DNA of 64,000 nucleotides from Heliomicrobium undosum. GTDB lineage: Bacteria > Bacillota > Desulfitobacteriia > Heliobacteriales > Heliobacteriaceae. The notes under the pieces were generated by a model. The model had not been told where the DNA came from. It saw only the letters and a list, made by a program, of their open reading frames with translations, and did no database searches. The translations under genes were made by a program, and so were the position numbers. The stretch spans positions 1 through 64,000 of the forward strand of contig NZ_WXEY01000011.1 of the NCBI RefSeq assembly GCF_009877425.1. The letters are read 5' to 3'. Positions 7,639-20,304 of this stretch are shown piece by piece. Position 1 is the first letter of the stretch. Every line of letters starts with the position of its first letter.

Positions 7639-8136
7639 ATGGCTAATTTGGCCGATCAGATCGAGCGCTACATTAAAGAACAGTTGGAAAAAAGCCGGGA
7701 ACGGATGATCGAGATCCAGCGCCAGCAGTTGGCCGCCCTTTTCGGCTGCGTGCCCTCCCAGATCAACTATGTCCTGACGACGCGCTTCGCCGCCGAGCAG
7801 GGTTATGTGGTGGAAAGCCGACGCGGCGGCGGCGGTTTCGTCCGCATCGTCAAATTGGATATGGAGGAGGATCTGTGGGAGATCCTGGCTACCCGGTTGG
7901 GCGACCTGCTGTCGGAAGACCAGGCCCGCCGGATCATCGAACGGCTGATGGAAGAGCAGATCCTGACCATCCGGGAAGGGCTGATCATGCAGGCCGCCGT
8001 CCAGCGTGATGTGCTTCAGATCAGCTTTCCCCAGCGGGACCTGCTCCGCGCTCGCCTGCTCAAGGCGATGCTCTCCAACCTCAAGCGCTATCAGGCGCCC
8101 GAAGCGGAAGCGGAGCAGGGGAAGGAAAAAGGCTGA
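7639..8136 (+). CDS. ctsR: CtsR heat-shock repressor
   Basis: 165 residues. The N-terminal winged HTH (IQRQQLAALFGCVPSQINYV) and the RGGGGFVRI wing are characteristic of CtsR, followed by a helical dimerisation domain. It binds the heptad repeats seen upstream of clpB and is normally inactivated through McsB, encoded two genes downstream. The start ATG follows GGTGGTG. The C-terminus ends in a charged tail. Confidence 0.95.
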   Translation: MANLADQIERYIKEQLEKSRERMIEIQRQQLAALFGCVPSQINYVLTTRFAAEQGYVVESRRGGGGFVRIVKLDMEEDLWEILATRLGDLLSEDQARRIIERLMEEQILTIREGLIMQAAVQRDVLQISFPQRDLLRARLLKAMLSNLKRYQAPEAEAEQGKEKG

Positions 8137-8177
8137 ACGGATAGAGGAAGGCTGAAATGACAGAGGGGGGTTCCGCC

Positions 8178-8702
8178 ATGTTTTGTGATGAATGCAAAAA
8201 GCGTCCGGCCACGGTCCATGTGACCAAGATTGTCAACGGGCAGAAATCGGAGGTCAATCTCTGCGAGGAGTGCGCCCGAGCCCACCACAAGGAATGGAGC
8301 ATGGCCTATGACGACAACTTTCCCATCAACAAATTCCTGGCCGGCCTGCTCGGATTTGACACCGGAAAAACGGCCAGTTCCGTCAACCTGAACCTCCATG
8401 CGCCGGGCAAATGCGAGCACTGCGGCGCCAACTACAACCAGATCAGTCAGACGGGGCGATTGGGCTGCCACCAGTGCTACGATCGGTTCCAGGACAAGGT
8501 GGAGCCGCTGCTGCGGCGTGTGCAAGGTTCTAACCGCCATACGGGCAAGGTGCCCAAACGCAGCGGCGGCAGTATCCGCTTGCAGCGGGAGATCCAGAAC
8601 CTGCGCGCCCGATTGCAACAGCACGTGTCCAATGAGGAGTTTGAACAGGCGGCGCGGCTCCGCGACCAGATCCGCGAGTTGGAAAAAGGTATGGCAGAGT
8701 GA
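8178..8702 (+). CDS. mcsA: McsA, activator of McsB
   Basis: 174 residues from ATG 8178, chosen because AGAGGGGGG is well placed and family members begin at the CDECKKRPA motif. An upstream in-frame ATG at 8157 is possible. Two Zn-type CxxC pairs occur near the N-terminus (CDEC, CEEC) and two more in the middle (CEHC, CHQC). A UVR motif (EEFEQAARLRDQIRELE) ends the protein. McsA activates the arginine kinase McsB and links to ClpC. The gene overlaps the upstream edge of mcsB's ribosome site. Confidence 0.93.
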   Translation: MFCDECKKRPATVHVTKIVNGQKSEVNLCEECARAHHKEWSMAYDDNFPINKFLAGLLGFDTGKTASSVNLNLHAPGKCEHCGANYNQISQTGRLGCHQCYDRFQDKVEPLLRRVQGSNRHTGKVPKRSGGSIRLQREIQNLRARLQQHVSNEEFEQAARLRDQIRELEKGMAE

Positions 8703-8713
8703 GGGGGATGACG

Positions 8714-9778
8714 ATGCGCGATCGTTTTGTCAATCAGGCTTTGACCAAGTGGATGGAAGGAACGGGAAAAGAGTCGGAAATTGTCATCAGTTCCCGCGTG
8801 CGTCTCGCCCGCAACCTCTGTGACATCCCTTTCCCCAATGTGGCCGCTGCGGAACAGACCAAGGCCGTCGTCAGCCAGGTGGAAGGGGCGATCAAGGATG
8901 CGGAAATCGAACAAACCTCCGGTGAACTGATTTTTGTCAACCTGGAGGAACTGGAGCCCCTCGACCGGCTGGTGCTCGTCGACAAGCACCTGATCAGCCC
9001 CCAGCACGCCGAAGAGGCCGCCGGGAAGGGGCTCATCCTCCGGGCCGATGAAGCCGTGTCCGTGCTGATCAACGAGGAGGATCACCTGCGGATCCAGTGC
9101 CTCTTCCCCGGTTTGCAATTAGAGGAAGCCTGGGATCTGGCCAGCCGGATCGACGACCTGCTTGAATCGAAGCTCGATTTCGCCTTTGATGAGAAACTCG
9201 GTTACCTGACCGCGTGCCCGACCAACGTGGGCACGGGCCTACGGGCTTCGGTGATGATGCACCTGCCGGCGCTCGTGCTGACCAACCAGGCCTCCCGCGT
9301 CCTCGCCTCTCTGTCCCAGATCGGGATGACTGTTCGCGGGCTCTACGGCGAGGGCACCGATGCCACGGGTAACCTCTTTCAGATCTCCAACCAGGTTACC
9401 CTGGGCCGCTCTGAGGAGGAGATCATCTCTAACCTGGTTGTCGTGGCCACCCAACTGATCGATCATGAGCGGATGGCCCGCCAGGTGCTGCTCAAAGAGA
9501 CGAAACCTCAATTGGAAGACCGCGTGTGCCGCGCCTATGGCACATTGACCAGCGCCCGCATCATCAACTCCCAGGAGGCGATGACCCTCTTGTCGAACGT
9601 GCGCCTCGGCATCGATCTGGGGATCATCCAGGGCGTCTCGCCACAGGTCCTCAACGAGATGCTGGTTTTGACCCGGCCCGCCTTTTTGCAAAAGCTGGCT
9701 GGCAGGGAGTTGAGCCCCTTCGAGCGGGATGTGCAACGGGCCTCCCTGATCCGCGAGCGCTTTAGTCTCGACGGGTAG
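8714..9778 (+). CDS. mcsB: McsB protein-arginine kinase
   Basis: 354 residues, similar to phosphagen kinases: SSRVRLARN near residue 25 (ATP-binding arginines), NEEDHLR (substrate-loop motif) near residue 120, and a C-terminal helical region. It phosphorylates arginines, marking proteins for ClpCP and inactivating CtsR. Start ATG 8714 is preferred over GTG 8699 or ATG 8708 because GAGGGGG is 6 bases upstream. It follows mcsA closely. Confidence 0.94.
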   Translation: MRDRFVNQALTKWMEGTGKESEIVISSRVRLARNLCDIPFPNVAAAEQTKAVVSQVEGAIKDAEIEQTSGELIFVNLEELEPLDRLVLVDKHLISPQHAEEAAGKGLILRADEAVSVLINEEDHLRIQCLFPGLQLEEAWDLASRIDDLLESKLDFAFDEKLGYLTACPTNVGTGLRASVMMHLPALVLTNQASRVLASLSQIGMTVRGLYGEGTDATGNLFQISNQVTLGRSEEEIISNLVVVATQLIDHERMARQVLLKETKPQLEDRVCRAYGTLTSARIINSQEAMTLLSNVRLGIDLGIIQGVSPQVLNEMLVLTRPAFLQKLAGRELSPFERDVQRASLIRERFSLDG

Positions 9779-9977
9779 CGGCAGATAAACCGGCAGTCCA
9801 GGGACTTGCGTCATTTTGGTGTACTGTGAGATAAATCATGGCGCTTTGGGACATTGCGTAATCAAAGGCATCATGGGGCAGGTTTTAATGGGAGACCTGC
9901 CGTCAGATAGGCGCTCACAGGCGATGAAGATGGACATATAGACAGCATTGTTCTGTTCGGAAGGAGGATGGGGCCCC

Positions 9978-12422
<2,445 letters not shown>

Positions 12423-12456
12423 CCTGCAAAAAATTGTTGTTCATGAATAAACAAGC

Positions 12457-12497
12457 GCCCTCCGTTCTTACAGCGAACGGAGGGCCTTTTCTCTTCT
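12457..12497 (+). terminator. Terminator of the clp operon
   Basis: An 11-bp perfect stem (GCCCTCCGTTC 12457-12467 with GAACGGAGGGC 12475-12485) is followed by CTTTTCTCTTCTC. It lies 35 bases after the clpC stop. Confidence 0.93.
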
Positions 12498-12625
12498 CGT
12501 TCCAAGCAGGGGTTTTTCCTCATTTCCCGAAAGAGTAAACATATCCCGAATGATTCCATTGAAAAACAGCCCCGGAACACGCCTTCATGTAACCGGAGGC
12601 GGAACCGGATGAGACGGAGGAAGCC

Positions 12626-14002
12626 ATGGCAAAGTCAAAAAGCCGCTTTTTCTGCTCCCAATGCGGCCAGGAGTCGCTCAAGTGGCTGGGGCGCTGCCCC
12701 GGTTGCGGCGCCTGGAATAGCCTTGTGGAAGAACAAGTGGCCAAAGGAGGGGGGGAGAAGTCCCTTTCCAACCGCTTCGGGGCGACCCTAACCAGTGGTC
12801 CCATCCATATTGACCAGGCGGAGGTGCAGAGCAACATCCGCCTCTCCACCGGCATCGCCGAACTGGATCGCGTGCTCGGCGGCGGGCTGGTCGCCGGCTC
12901 TCTGACCCTGCTGGCTGGCGATCCGGGGATCGGCAAATCGACCCTGCTGATCCAGGCGGCCCGGCACATGGCCGCAGCATCGGGACCGGTTTTGTACGTC
13001 TCCGGAGAGGAATCGGTCCAGCAGATCAAGATGCGGGCGCGCCGGCTCGGCGTTGAGGGGGTCGATCTCTACCTGCTGGCGGAGACGGACATCGCCGTTG
13101 TCATTGAGACGATCCGCCAGCGAAAGCCCATTTGGGTCGTCATCGACTCCATCCAAACCATGTACTGGGATGAACTGGGGTCGGCGCCGGGCAACGTGGC
13201 CCAGGTGCGCGAGTGCGCCGCCCAACTGATGCGCCTCGCCAAGGATCTGCCCGTCGCCGTCACCCTGGTGGGACATGTGACGAAAGAGGGGGCCATCGCC
13301 GGGCCCCGCGTGCTGGAACACATGGTGGACGCCGTACTCTACCTGGAAGGCGAACGCCATTACCCCTACCGGGTCCTGCGGGGCGTCAAAAACCGTTTCG
13401 GCTCCACCAACGAACTGGGCATCTTCGAGATGATCGGACAAGGCATGGTGGAGGTCCCCAACCCGTCGGCCTTTTTCCTGGCCGAGCGCACCCAGGGGGT
13501 GGCCGGCTCTGTCGTTGTCCCCTGCATGGAGGGGACCCGCCCGGTCCTGGTCGAGGTCCAGGCGCTGGTGGCGGCCACCAGTTTCGGCCAACCTCGCCGC
13601 ATGGCCACAGGCCTTGACTACAACCGGACGGTCCTGCTGGCGGCGGTCCTCGATAAACGGATCGGCCTCCAACTGGGGCAACAGGACATCTATGTCAATG
13701 TGGCCGGCGGGTTGAAGATCGCCGAACCGGCAGCCGATCTGGCCGTCGTGACGGCCATCGCCTCCAGTTGGCGCAACCAGCCGGCTGACCCCGAGGCCGT
13801 CGTCATCGGCGAGGTGGGGCTTACCGGAGAGGTGCGCGCCGTCGGGCACCTGGAAAAACGCATGCATGAGGCGCTCAAGTTGGGATTCACCCGCTGTGTT
13901 TGCCCGAAACAAAACCGGAAATACTTGAAGGAAGATACAGGGATCGAACTGATTGCAGTAGAAACGGTGGAAGAAGCGCTCGCTGCACTTTTGGGAGGAT
14001 AG
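12626..14002 (+). CDS. radA: RadA/Sms DNA repair ATPase
   Basis: 458 residues. The N-terminal zinc finger is C10-x2-C13...C24-x2-C27. The RecA-like core has Walker A GDPGIGKST (98-106) and the RadA-specific KNRFG (255-259). A Lon-like C-terminal domain follows. It promotes branch migration during recombination. It is co-transcribed with disA, which starts 4 bases after its stop, as in many Firmicutes. Start ATG follows ACGGAGGAAGCC. Confidence 0.96.
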   Translation: MAKSKSRFFCSQCGQESLKWLGRCPGCGAWNSLVEEQVAKGGGEKSLSNRFGATLTSGPIHIDQAEVQSNIRLSTGIAELDRVLGGGLVAGSLTLLAGDPGIGKSTLLIQAARHMAAASGPVLYVSGEESVQQIKMRARRLGVEGVDLYLLAETDIAVVIETIRQRKPIWVVIDSIQTMYWDELGSAPGNVAQVRECAAQLMRLAKDLPVAVTLVGHVTKEGAIAGPRVLEHMVDAVLYLEGERHYPYRVLRGVKNRFGSTNELGIFEMIGQGMVEVPNPSAFFLAERTQGVAGSVVVPCMEGTRPVLVEVQALVAATSFGQPRRMATGLDYNRTVLLAAVLDKRIGLQLGQQDIYVNVAGGLKIAEPAADLAVVTAIASSWRNQPADPEAVVIGEVGLTGEVRAVGHLEKRMHEALKLGFTRCVCPKQNRKYLKEDTGIELIAVETVEEALAALLGG

Positions 14003-14006
14003 CGTC

Positions 14007-15068
14007 ATGAGAGAACCGGACGAAAAGTTTTTGCGGGCGCTCCGCGTCCTCGCTCCGGGAACCCCCTTGCGGGAGGGTTTGGAGAACATCCTGCGGGCAA
14101 AAACGGGCGGGCTCATCGTCATCGGCGACAGCCGGCAGGTTCTGGACGCCGTGGAGGGCGGTTTTTTGATCAACTGTCCCTATTCGCCGGCAGCCCTCTA
14201 CGAACTGGCCAAGATGGACGGGGCCATCGTTCTTAACGGCGACGCCAGCCGCATCCTCTACGCCAATACGCAACTGGTCCCCGATCCGGGCATCCCCTCG
14301 GGGGAAACGGGCATCCGCCACCGGACGGCAGAGCGGGTGGCCCGCCAGACAGGGGAAATGGTCGTCTCCATCTCCCAGCGCCGGGGGATCATCACCCTCT
14401 ACCAGGGCGCGATTCGCTACACCCTGCGCGACATCCCCACCATCCTGACGAAAGCCAACCAAGGGTTACAGACTCTGGAAAAGTACAAGTCCGTGATCAG
14501 CAAGTCCCTGAACAACCTGACGGCGCTGGAGTTTCAGGATCTTGTCACTGTCTTCGACGTGGCCCGGATCCTGCAACGGATCGAGATGTTTTCCCGCATG
14601 TTCCAGGAGATGCAGCAGTACATCTGCGAGTTGGGCAACGAGGGGCGCCTCGTGCGCATGCAGATGGCCGAACTGGTCGACAACGTGGAAGAACAGGGGC
14701 AGTCGATCATCGAGGACTACCGGACGACGGAGAACCGCACCGTCACCCAGATCCGCGAGGAGATCCACTACCACTCCAATGACATCCCGGACCTGATTCC
14801 CATCGCCCGCGCCCTCGGCTATGGGGCAGGGCTGGGTGTTCTCGATATGTCCGTCTCTCCGCGGGGGTACCGCGTCCTGGCCAAAATCCCGCGCCTGCCC
14901 TATTCGGTCGTGGAAAACCTGGTCGGCGCCTTTGGCGGGCTCCAGAACGTCTGCCGCGCTTCCACGGAGGAACTCGACGAAGTCGAGGGCATCGGCGAGG
15001 TTCGGGCTCGCGCGATCAAGGAAGGGTTGCGCCGCCTGCGCGAACAGGTGTTGCTCGGGGAAGGTTGA
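14007..15068 (+). CDS. disA: DisA diadenylate cyclase
   Basis: 353 residues. The DAC domain carries DGA (71-73) and RHR (104-106), the residues that bind ATP and make c-di-AMP. A long helical linker and a C-terminal helix-hairpin-helix domain (VEGIGEVRARAIKEG) bind branched DNA. DisA scans the chromosome and links DNA damage to sporulation. The ribosome site GGGAGGATAG lies in the end of radA. Its stop nearly touches the convergent coat gene. Confidence 0.96.
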   Translation: MREPDEKFLRALRVLAPGTPLREGLENILRAKTGGLIVIGDSRQVLDAVEGGFLINCPYSPAALYELAKMDGAIVLNGDASRILYANTQLVPDPGIPSGETGIRHRTAERVARQTGEMVVSISQRRGIITLYQGAIRYTLRDIPTILTKANQGLQTLEKYKSVISKSLNNLTALEFQDLVTVFDVARILQRIEMFSRMFQEMQQYICELGNEGRLVRMQMAELVDNVEEQGQSIIEDYRTTENRTVTQIREEIHYHSNDIPDLIPIARALGYGAGLGVLDMSVSPRGYRVLAKIPRLPYSVVENLVGAFGGLQNVCRASTEELDEVEGIGEVRARAIKEGLRRLREQVLLGEG

Positions 15069-15069
15069 G

Positions 15070-15588
15070 TCAATTCCCTCCACCCGCTGAACCGCCGGAG
15101 CTTTGCGACGCATTGCCGCCTGTTGCGGCTGCGCCGCCGCTCTCCTGCGCGCCGCCGCCCTGGCCGCCTTGACCGCCCCGTTTTTGATCCTGCAACGACT
15201 GGGACATGGAATGAAACTCCTGGAAGACCTGTTGCGCCTGCATCAAATCGGCCGGGTGCAGGTGGTACCATCCGCGCTGGAGCATCAGGTGAAAGAGTTC
15301 CCGGTGGCAGGCTTGCGTTTCGTTCAGAATGGCCATCAGATCCTGATAAAGACCCGGCTGTCCCGCCTCCAGGGCAGCCTGGTTGCATAAATGGGCCAGT
15401 TGCTTCTCGGTGCTCAAAACGTCCCAAAACATCTCCTGCGCGGTCAGACCGTCGGAACCCTGGGGGCCGCCTCCCGTCCCGTTCCCCGTTGCCTGGTTAT
15501 TTCCTTGACCGTTTCCTTGACCATTCCCCTGGCCTTGGCCTTTGGGCGACTGGCGGGAAGTTTTTCGCATTTTCAGCGCGCCGGCCAT
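15070..15588 (-). CDS. CotF-like spore coat protein
   Basis: 172 residues. A ferritin-like/CotF central region (~50-135, LTAQEMFWDVLSTEKQLAHL pattern, then an LNETQACHRELFHLM helix) is flanked by low-complexity tails: GQGNGQGN repeats at the N-terminus and a Gly/Ser/Ala-rich C-terminus. ATG follows AAGGGAGGACAGGAT. It lies 13 bases after the other coat-like gene, in one operon. Assignment to CotF rests on the helix pattern; the exact role in the coat is unknown. Confidence 0.75.
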   Translation of the reverse strand: MAGALKMRKTSRQSPKGQGQGNGQGNGQGNNQATGNGTGGGPQGSDGLTAQEMFWDVLSTEKQLAHLCNQAALEAGQPGLYQDLMAILNETQACHRELFHLMLQRGWYHLHPADLMQAQQVFQEFHSMSQSLQDQKRGGQGGQGGGAQESGGAAATGGNASQSSGGSAGGGN

Positions 15589-15601
15589 ATCCTGTCCTCC
15601 C

Positions 15602-16369
15602 TTATGACCATAGGCTCATGCCGCCGACCTGGCAGTGCTGCAACATCACCTTCAGATGTCGCTGGTGCATCTGGCTTGCCCGTTCCAAGGCCGTCGTCAC
15701 TCCGTCGTCACCGGCGGATTGGGCAAAGTGCCGGTATTTGCGAGCCGCATTCATCTCCAGCGCCATCAGTTCGACGAGCAGCAGCAGGTCTTTCTCGGTA
15801 AGGGCGTTCGTCCCGGCAGACATCACAGGGGCGGCAGAGGTCGTGTACATCGGTTGGGCCGCCGGGACGGTGTACCCGTAAGCGGGCGCGCCGAAGGGAA
15901 AGGTTCCCGCCACCATCATGGGAGAGTTGCCGCCCATGATCGGAGAACCGCCGCCCAGCGGGGTGAAACCGCCTGCGAAGGGGGCCGGACCCATGTGGAA
16001 AGGGTTGCCTTGACCTTCCTGCGGGTTTCCCCCGCCTTGCGTTCCCTGGTGTTGGCCTTGATTGTTCTTTTGTCCTTGCCCTTGTTCTTGTCCCTGAGCC
16101 TGCCCTTGTCCCCGTCCTCGTCCCTGCCCTTTGGCCTGCTTCTGCCCCTGCCCTTGTCCCTGACCCTGCCCCTGCTGCGAATCGTCGTTGCCCTGCTGAC
16201 TCGCCTTTTGATTATCTTGTTGATTCTGATCTCGTGGTCCTGCGGCGCTGCGGAATCCTGTCGGCGGGGTGGTCTGTCCCGGCCAGTGGGACGGCGGGTA
16301 AATGACTACCGATGCTGCCGGAACGGGGATGCCGGTTTGAGGATGGCTGTTGTTTTGGTCGGCCTGCAC
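15602..16369 (-). CDS. Spore coat-like protein with Gln-Gly repeats
   Basis: 255 residues from GTG 16369, chosen because AAAGGGG is correctly spaced; an in-frame TTG at 16402 lacks a site. Residues ~45-125 are dominated by Gln-Gly repeats with Lys, Asn and Arg, followed by a Gly/Pro/Met segment. The last ~80 residues are a helical CotF/ferritin-like region (LLLLVELMALEMNAARKYRH, HQRHLKVMLQHCQ). The disordered repeats suggest a matrix or assembly role in the spore. It is transcribed ahead of the CotF-like gene. Confidence 0.65.
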   Translation of the reverse strand: MQADQNNSHPQTGIPVPAASVVIYPPSHWPGQTTPPTGFRSAAGPRDQNQQDNQKASQQGNDDSQQGQGQGQGQGQKQAKGQGRGRGQGQAQGQEQGQGQKNNQGQHQGTQGGGNPQEGQGNPFHMGPAPFAGGFTPLGGGSPIMGGNSPMMVAGTFPFGAPAYGYTVPAAQPMYTTSAAPVMSAGTNALTEKDLLLLVELMALEMNAARKYRHFAQSAGDDGVTTALERASQMHQRHLKVMLQHCQVGGMSLWS

Positions 16370-16445
16370 GGTCGCGCCCCTTTCTGATCGGCCAGTATTC
16401 AATGAAAAGTTTGCGCCGGCAGGCGCAAGTTATGCGATAGGCAAA

Positions 16446-16471
16446 TAAAAAAGCGACCGCAACGCGGCCGC
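16446..16471 (-). terminator. Terminator after the conserved unknown gene
   Basis: Read on the minus strand, GCGGCCGC pairs with GCGGTCGC (one G-T wobble) around a GTT loop, followed by six T. It ends the transcript of the gene at 16524-16919 before the coat genes. Confidence 0.85.
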
Positions 16472-16523
16472 CTGCATTCGTGGGCGGATCCTGAAGGGAC
16501 AACCGTCCTCTCAGGTCATGGAA

Positions 16524-16919
16524 TCAGGTGAAGTTGAATACTCTTAGCGTGGAGACTTTTTCGTGCTCCCGCTGGAGCACATCGGCCAGACTCAGACCCA
16601 GGCTGTGACAAAGCGCCGTCAGGTAGAAGATGGACTTACCCATCTCGCTCTCAATGATTTCCCGGCAGTTGGGGCACAACTCGCCGTCAAGATGGCTGTC
16701 AAGCAGCTGTTTTAGATCCGCGAGGGTCGCTTCTGGCGGGATGGCAGACTTTTCGGCCCTGACTTTGACACAGCCGCAGTGGGTCACTGCCTTCACCACC
16801 GCCCGGTTTACCCGGGCATTGGATTCCTGAGACTTGGAGATGATGTCCAGGATGCTCTGGTGGCGAATTAAAAATTCCGCTACCGTATCCTGAAACTGCT
16901 GGCACGCCAAGTCCTTCAT
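16524..16919 (-). CDS. Conserved Firmicutes protein of unknown function
   Basis: 131 residues from ATG 16919 (GGGAG 9 bases upstream). It is helical with a CGC motif (THCGCVKV) and a CPNC motif, which could bind a metal, and ends STLRVFNFT. I recall very similar proteins in other Peptococcaceae but cannot name a function. It is divergently transcribed from carD and probably shares the 16920-17041 promoter region. It has its own terminator. Confidence 0.75.
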   Translation of the reverse strand: MKDLACQQFQDTVAEFLIRHQSILDIISKSQESNARVNRAVVKAVTHCGCVKVRAEKSAIPPEATLADLKQLLDSHLDGELCPNCREIIESEMGKSIFYLTALCHSLGLSLADVLQREHEKVSTLRVFNFT

Positions 16920-17041
16920 GCTCCAATGCTCCCGTCCTTTCCCAACCGGATGTTTGCACTTATTATAGCGGTGACAGTCAAGGATTGTCAATGAAGGGGC
17001 GAAGCGGCGGCCAACGGGACCGAGGGGAAAGGAGGAAGGGC

Positions 17042-17518
17042 GTGTTTGCCATCGGTGACAAGGTGGTCTACCCCATGCATGGCGCCGGCGTGATCGAGGC
17101 CGTGGAGGAACGGGAGGTGCTGGGGGAGAAGCGGCAGTACTACGTGCTTCGCCTGTCCTTGGGCGATATGCGCATCCTGGTTCCCAGCGGGCAGATCTCG
17201 GAAATCGGACTGAGGCAGGTCATCGACGCCATCGAGGCCGATCAGGTGATGTCCTTGCTTCAGACGAGAAAGTCGGTCATGTCCAATAACTGGCACCGGC
17301 GCTACCGGGCCAACCTGGACAAGATGAAGAGCGGCGATGTGTACGCCGTGGCGGAGGTGGTCAGCAATCTGATCCACCGCAACCAGGAGAAAGGGTTGTC
17401 CACAGGGGAACGGCGGATGCTCGAAAACGCGAAACAGATCCTTGTCAGTGAACTAGTTCTGGCCTACGACACCCCGCCAGAGCAGATTGAAGCCATGCTG
17501 TCCCGGTTGCTGGCCTGA
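17042..17518 (+). CDS. CarD/CdnL-type RNA polymerase-binding protein
   Basis: 158 residues from GTG 17042; AAAGGAGG lies 5 bases upstream, and the protein then begins MFAIGDKVVYPMHGAGVI as in the family. The N-terminal half is the CarD/TRCF-RID Tudor-like domain that contacts RNA polymerase beta. The C-terminal half is helical. By family it stabilises open complexes at promoters such as rRNA promoters. The upstream 19 codons in frame are probably not translated. Confidence 0.9.
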   Translation: MFAIGDKVVYPMHGAGVIEAVEEREVLGEKRQYYVLRLSLGDMRILVPSGQISEIGLRQVIDAIEADQVMSLLQTRKSVMSNNWHRRYRANLDKMKSGDVYAVAEVVSNLIHRNQEKGLSTGERRMLENAKQILVSELVLAYDTPPEQIEAMLSRLLA

Positions 17519-17584
17519 GGGCCGACGGGGCTTTTTGCTTTTTTAGGGAAAAAAGTCTAATCTATTCAAAAAATATCCATATCC

Positions 17585-17613
17585 TTGCCGTAAATATGTT
17601 TTTCCCGTATAAT
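17585..17613 (+). promoter_or_regulatory. Sigma-A promoter of the PIN/TRAM gene
   Basis: TTGCCG (17585-17590) and a perfect TATAAT (17608-17613) are separated by 17 bp in an AT-rich gap. The transcript probably continues into ispDF. Confidence 0.85.
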
Positions 17614-17656
17614 GTTAATGTTACTTTGTTAAAATAATAGTAAAGGAGGTGATAGG

Positions 17657-18794
<1,138 letters not shown>

Positions 18795-18802
<8 letters not shown>

Positions 18803-20123
18803 GGACACCTGCGCCGTTGTTATCGTTGCCGCCGGCCGGGGCAAGCGCATGGGCGCCGGAGCGAACAAGGTGCTGCTGCCCCTGGCGGGCCGGCCGGTCC
18901 TCGCCTGGACCTTGCAAGGGCTGCTCGCCCATCCTGATTTCGGCCCCTGCGTCCTGGTCATCCACCGGGACGACGCCGGAGAGATGGGAGAAATGCTGGA
19001 GCGGTACCGGTGGACCGACCGGGTCCGCCTGGTGGAAGGCGGCGACGAGCGCATCGATTCCGTATGGAACGGGTTGCAGGCGTTGGCCTCGGAAGACTGT
19101 CAATGGGTGGCCGTGCACGATGGAGCACGGCCCCTTTTCACGCCTGCGCTGCTTTCCAGATGCATCCAGAAAGTCCGCCAATACCGGTCAGCCGTCGCCG
19201 CTGTCCCGGTGAAAGACACGATCAAACAGGCCGCCGACGACGGCAAGGTGTTCGCCACGCCCGAACGGTCCGGCCTCTACGCCGTGCAGACCCCGCAGGT
19301 CTTCGCCTACGATGAACTGACTCGAGCCTATGCCGCCTGGTACGATTCCGGGGCGCGCCATACCGGCCCCCTGCCGACAGACGACGCCATGGTCATGGAA
19401 CAGGCGGGCCATCCCGTCTACCTGGTGGAAGGCGACTATGAAAACCTGAAACTGACGACGCCCGACGACCTGGTGCTGGCCGAGGCGATCCTGGCCCGGC
19501 GCGGCGTCAAAGCGCCGGGACAAGCCAATAGCGTTGAATCGCTTGCCTCTCGGGAAGCGGCGGCTGCAGCGGGAAACTCCGTCAGCACCCCTGCGGGCAC
19601 TTCAGCCGTATCGACCCCCGGCGCATCCCCGGCGTCCCCGAGCGGGACGGACGTTCGCACCGGCATGGGCTATGACGTGCACCGCCTTGTCGAAGGACGA
19701 GCCTTGATCCTCGGCGGTGTCGATATCCCCTACGAAAAGGGCCTCCTCGGCCATTCCGACGCCGACGTGCTGCTCCACGCTATCAAAGACGCCTTGCTGG
19801 GCGCCGCCGGAATGGGCGACATCGGCCGCCACTTCCCCGACACGGATCAGGCGTATAAAGGCGTCTCCAGCCTGCTCCTGTTAAAAATCGTGGGCGAAAA
19901 ACTGGCCGCCCAGGGCTGGTCTGTCGGCCACATCGACGCGACCGTCGTGGCCCAGCGGCCCAAACTGGCGCCCCACATCCCAAAAATGCAAGAGAACATC
20001 GCCCGCACCCTCGGCATCGCCCCCGACCGGATCAACGTCAAAGCCACCACCACCGAAGGCCTCGGCTTCGCTGGCACCGGTGAGGGAATCGCTTCGTACG
20101 CTGTGGCGACGATCCGGCGGTAA
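18795..20123 (+). CDS. ispDF: Bifunctional IspD-IspF of the MEP isoprenoid pathway
   Basis: 442 residues. Residues 7-238 are IspD (CTP binding [25 protein letters not shown]), which makes CDP-methylerythritol. Residues 289-442 are IspF (MGYDVHRL with metal ligands D294 and H296; [11 protein letters not shown] with H328), which forms the cyclodiphosphate. A ~48-residue Ala/Ser/Thr/Pro-rich linker joins them. Start is TTG 18795 with GAGGTG upstream, inside the PIN/TRAM gene. Fusions of this kind are well known in Proteobacteria but less usual in Firmicutes. Confidence 0.94.
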
Positions 20124-20132
20124 CAGCAAACC

Positions 20133-20222
20133 GGGTGATAAGGCAGCGTGAGCGGTTTGAGCGGAGCGGCGAAAAGCGAGCGAGCCGCCGCGGAGCTCTT
20201 AGCGAACGCTGCCTTATCACCC
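20133..20222. repeat. Palindromic repeat R1 (short form)
   Basis: Flanking arms 20133-20149 and 20206-20222 are perfect 17-bp inverted repeats. Inside lie two conserved blocks: A (GAGCGGTTTGAGCGGAGCGG, then CGAAAAGCGAGCG) and B (GAGCCGCCGCGGAGCTCTTA, then GCGAA). Both blocks recur in R2 and R3. Here they are joined directly, without the hairpin core present in R2 and R4. The element fills the ispDF-gltX gap. Confidence 0.85.
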
Positions 20223-20304
20223 CGATTTGCCAACCCGGTGTCGCTATATGGATTTCGATTTTCCGGGCGAGGCCTCGCCCGTAAGCAAAGGAGCCGCAAA
20301 GCGC

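Noticed and set aside
20133-20304. Extending gltX upstream to the in-frame start at 20227
   Set aside because: The extra 26 residues lie next to the palindromic repeat and do not match GltX; ATG 20305 gives the canonical N-terminus.
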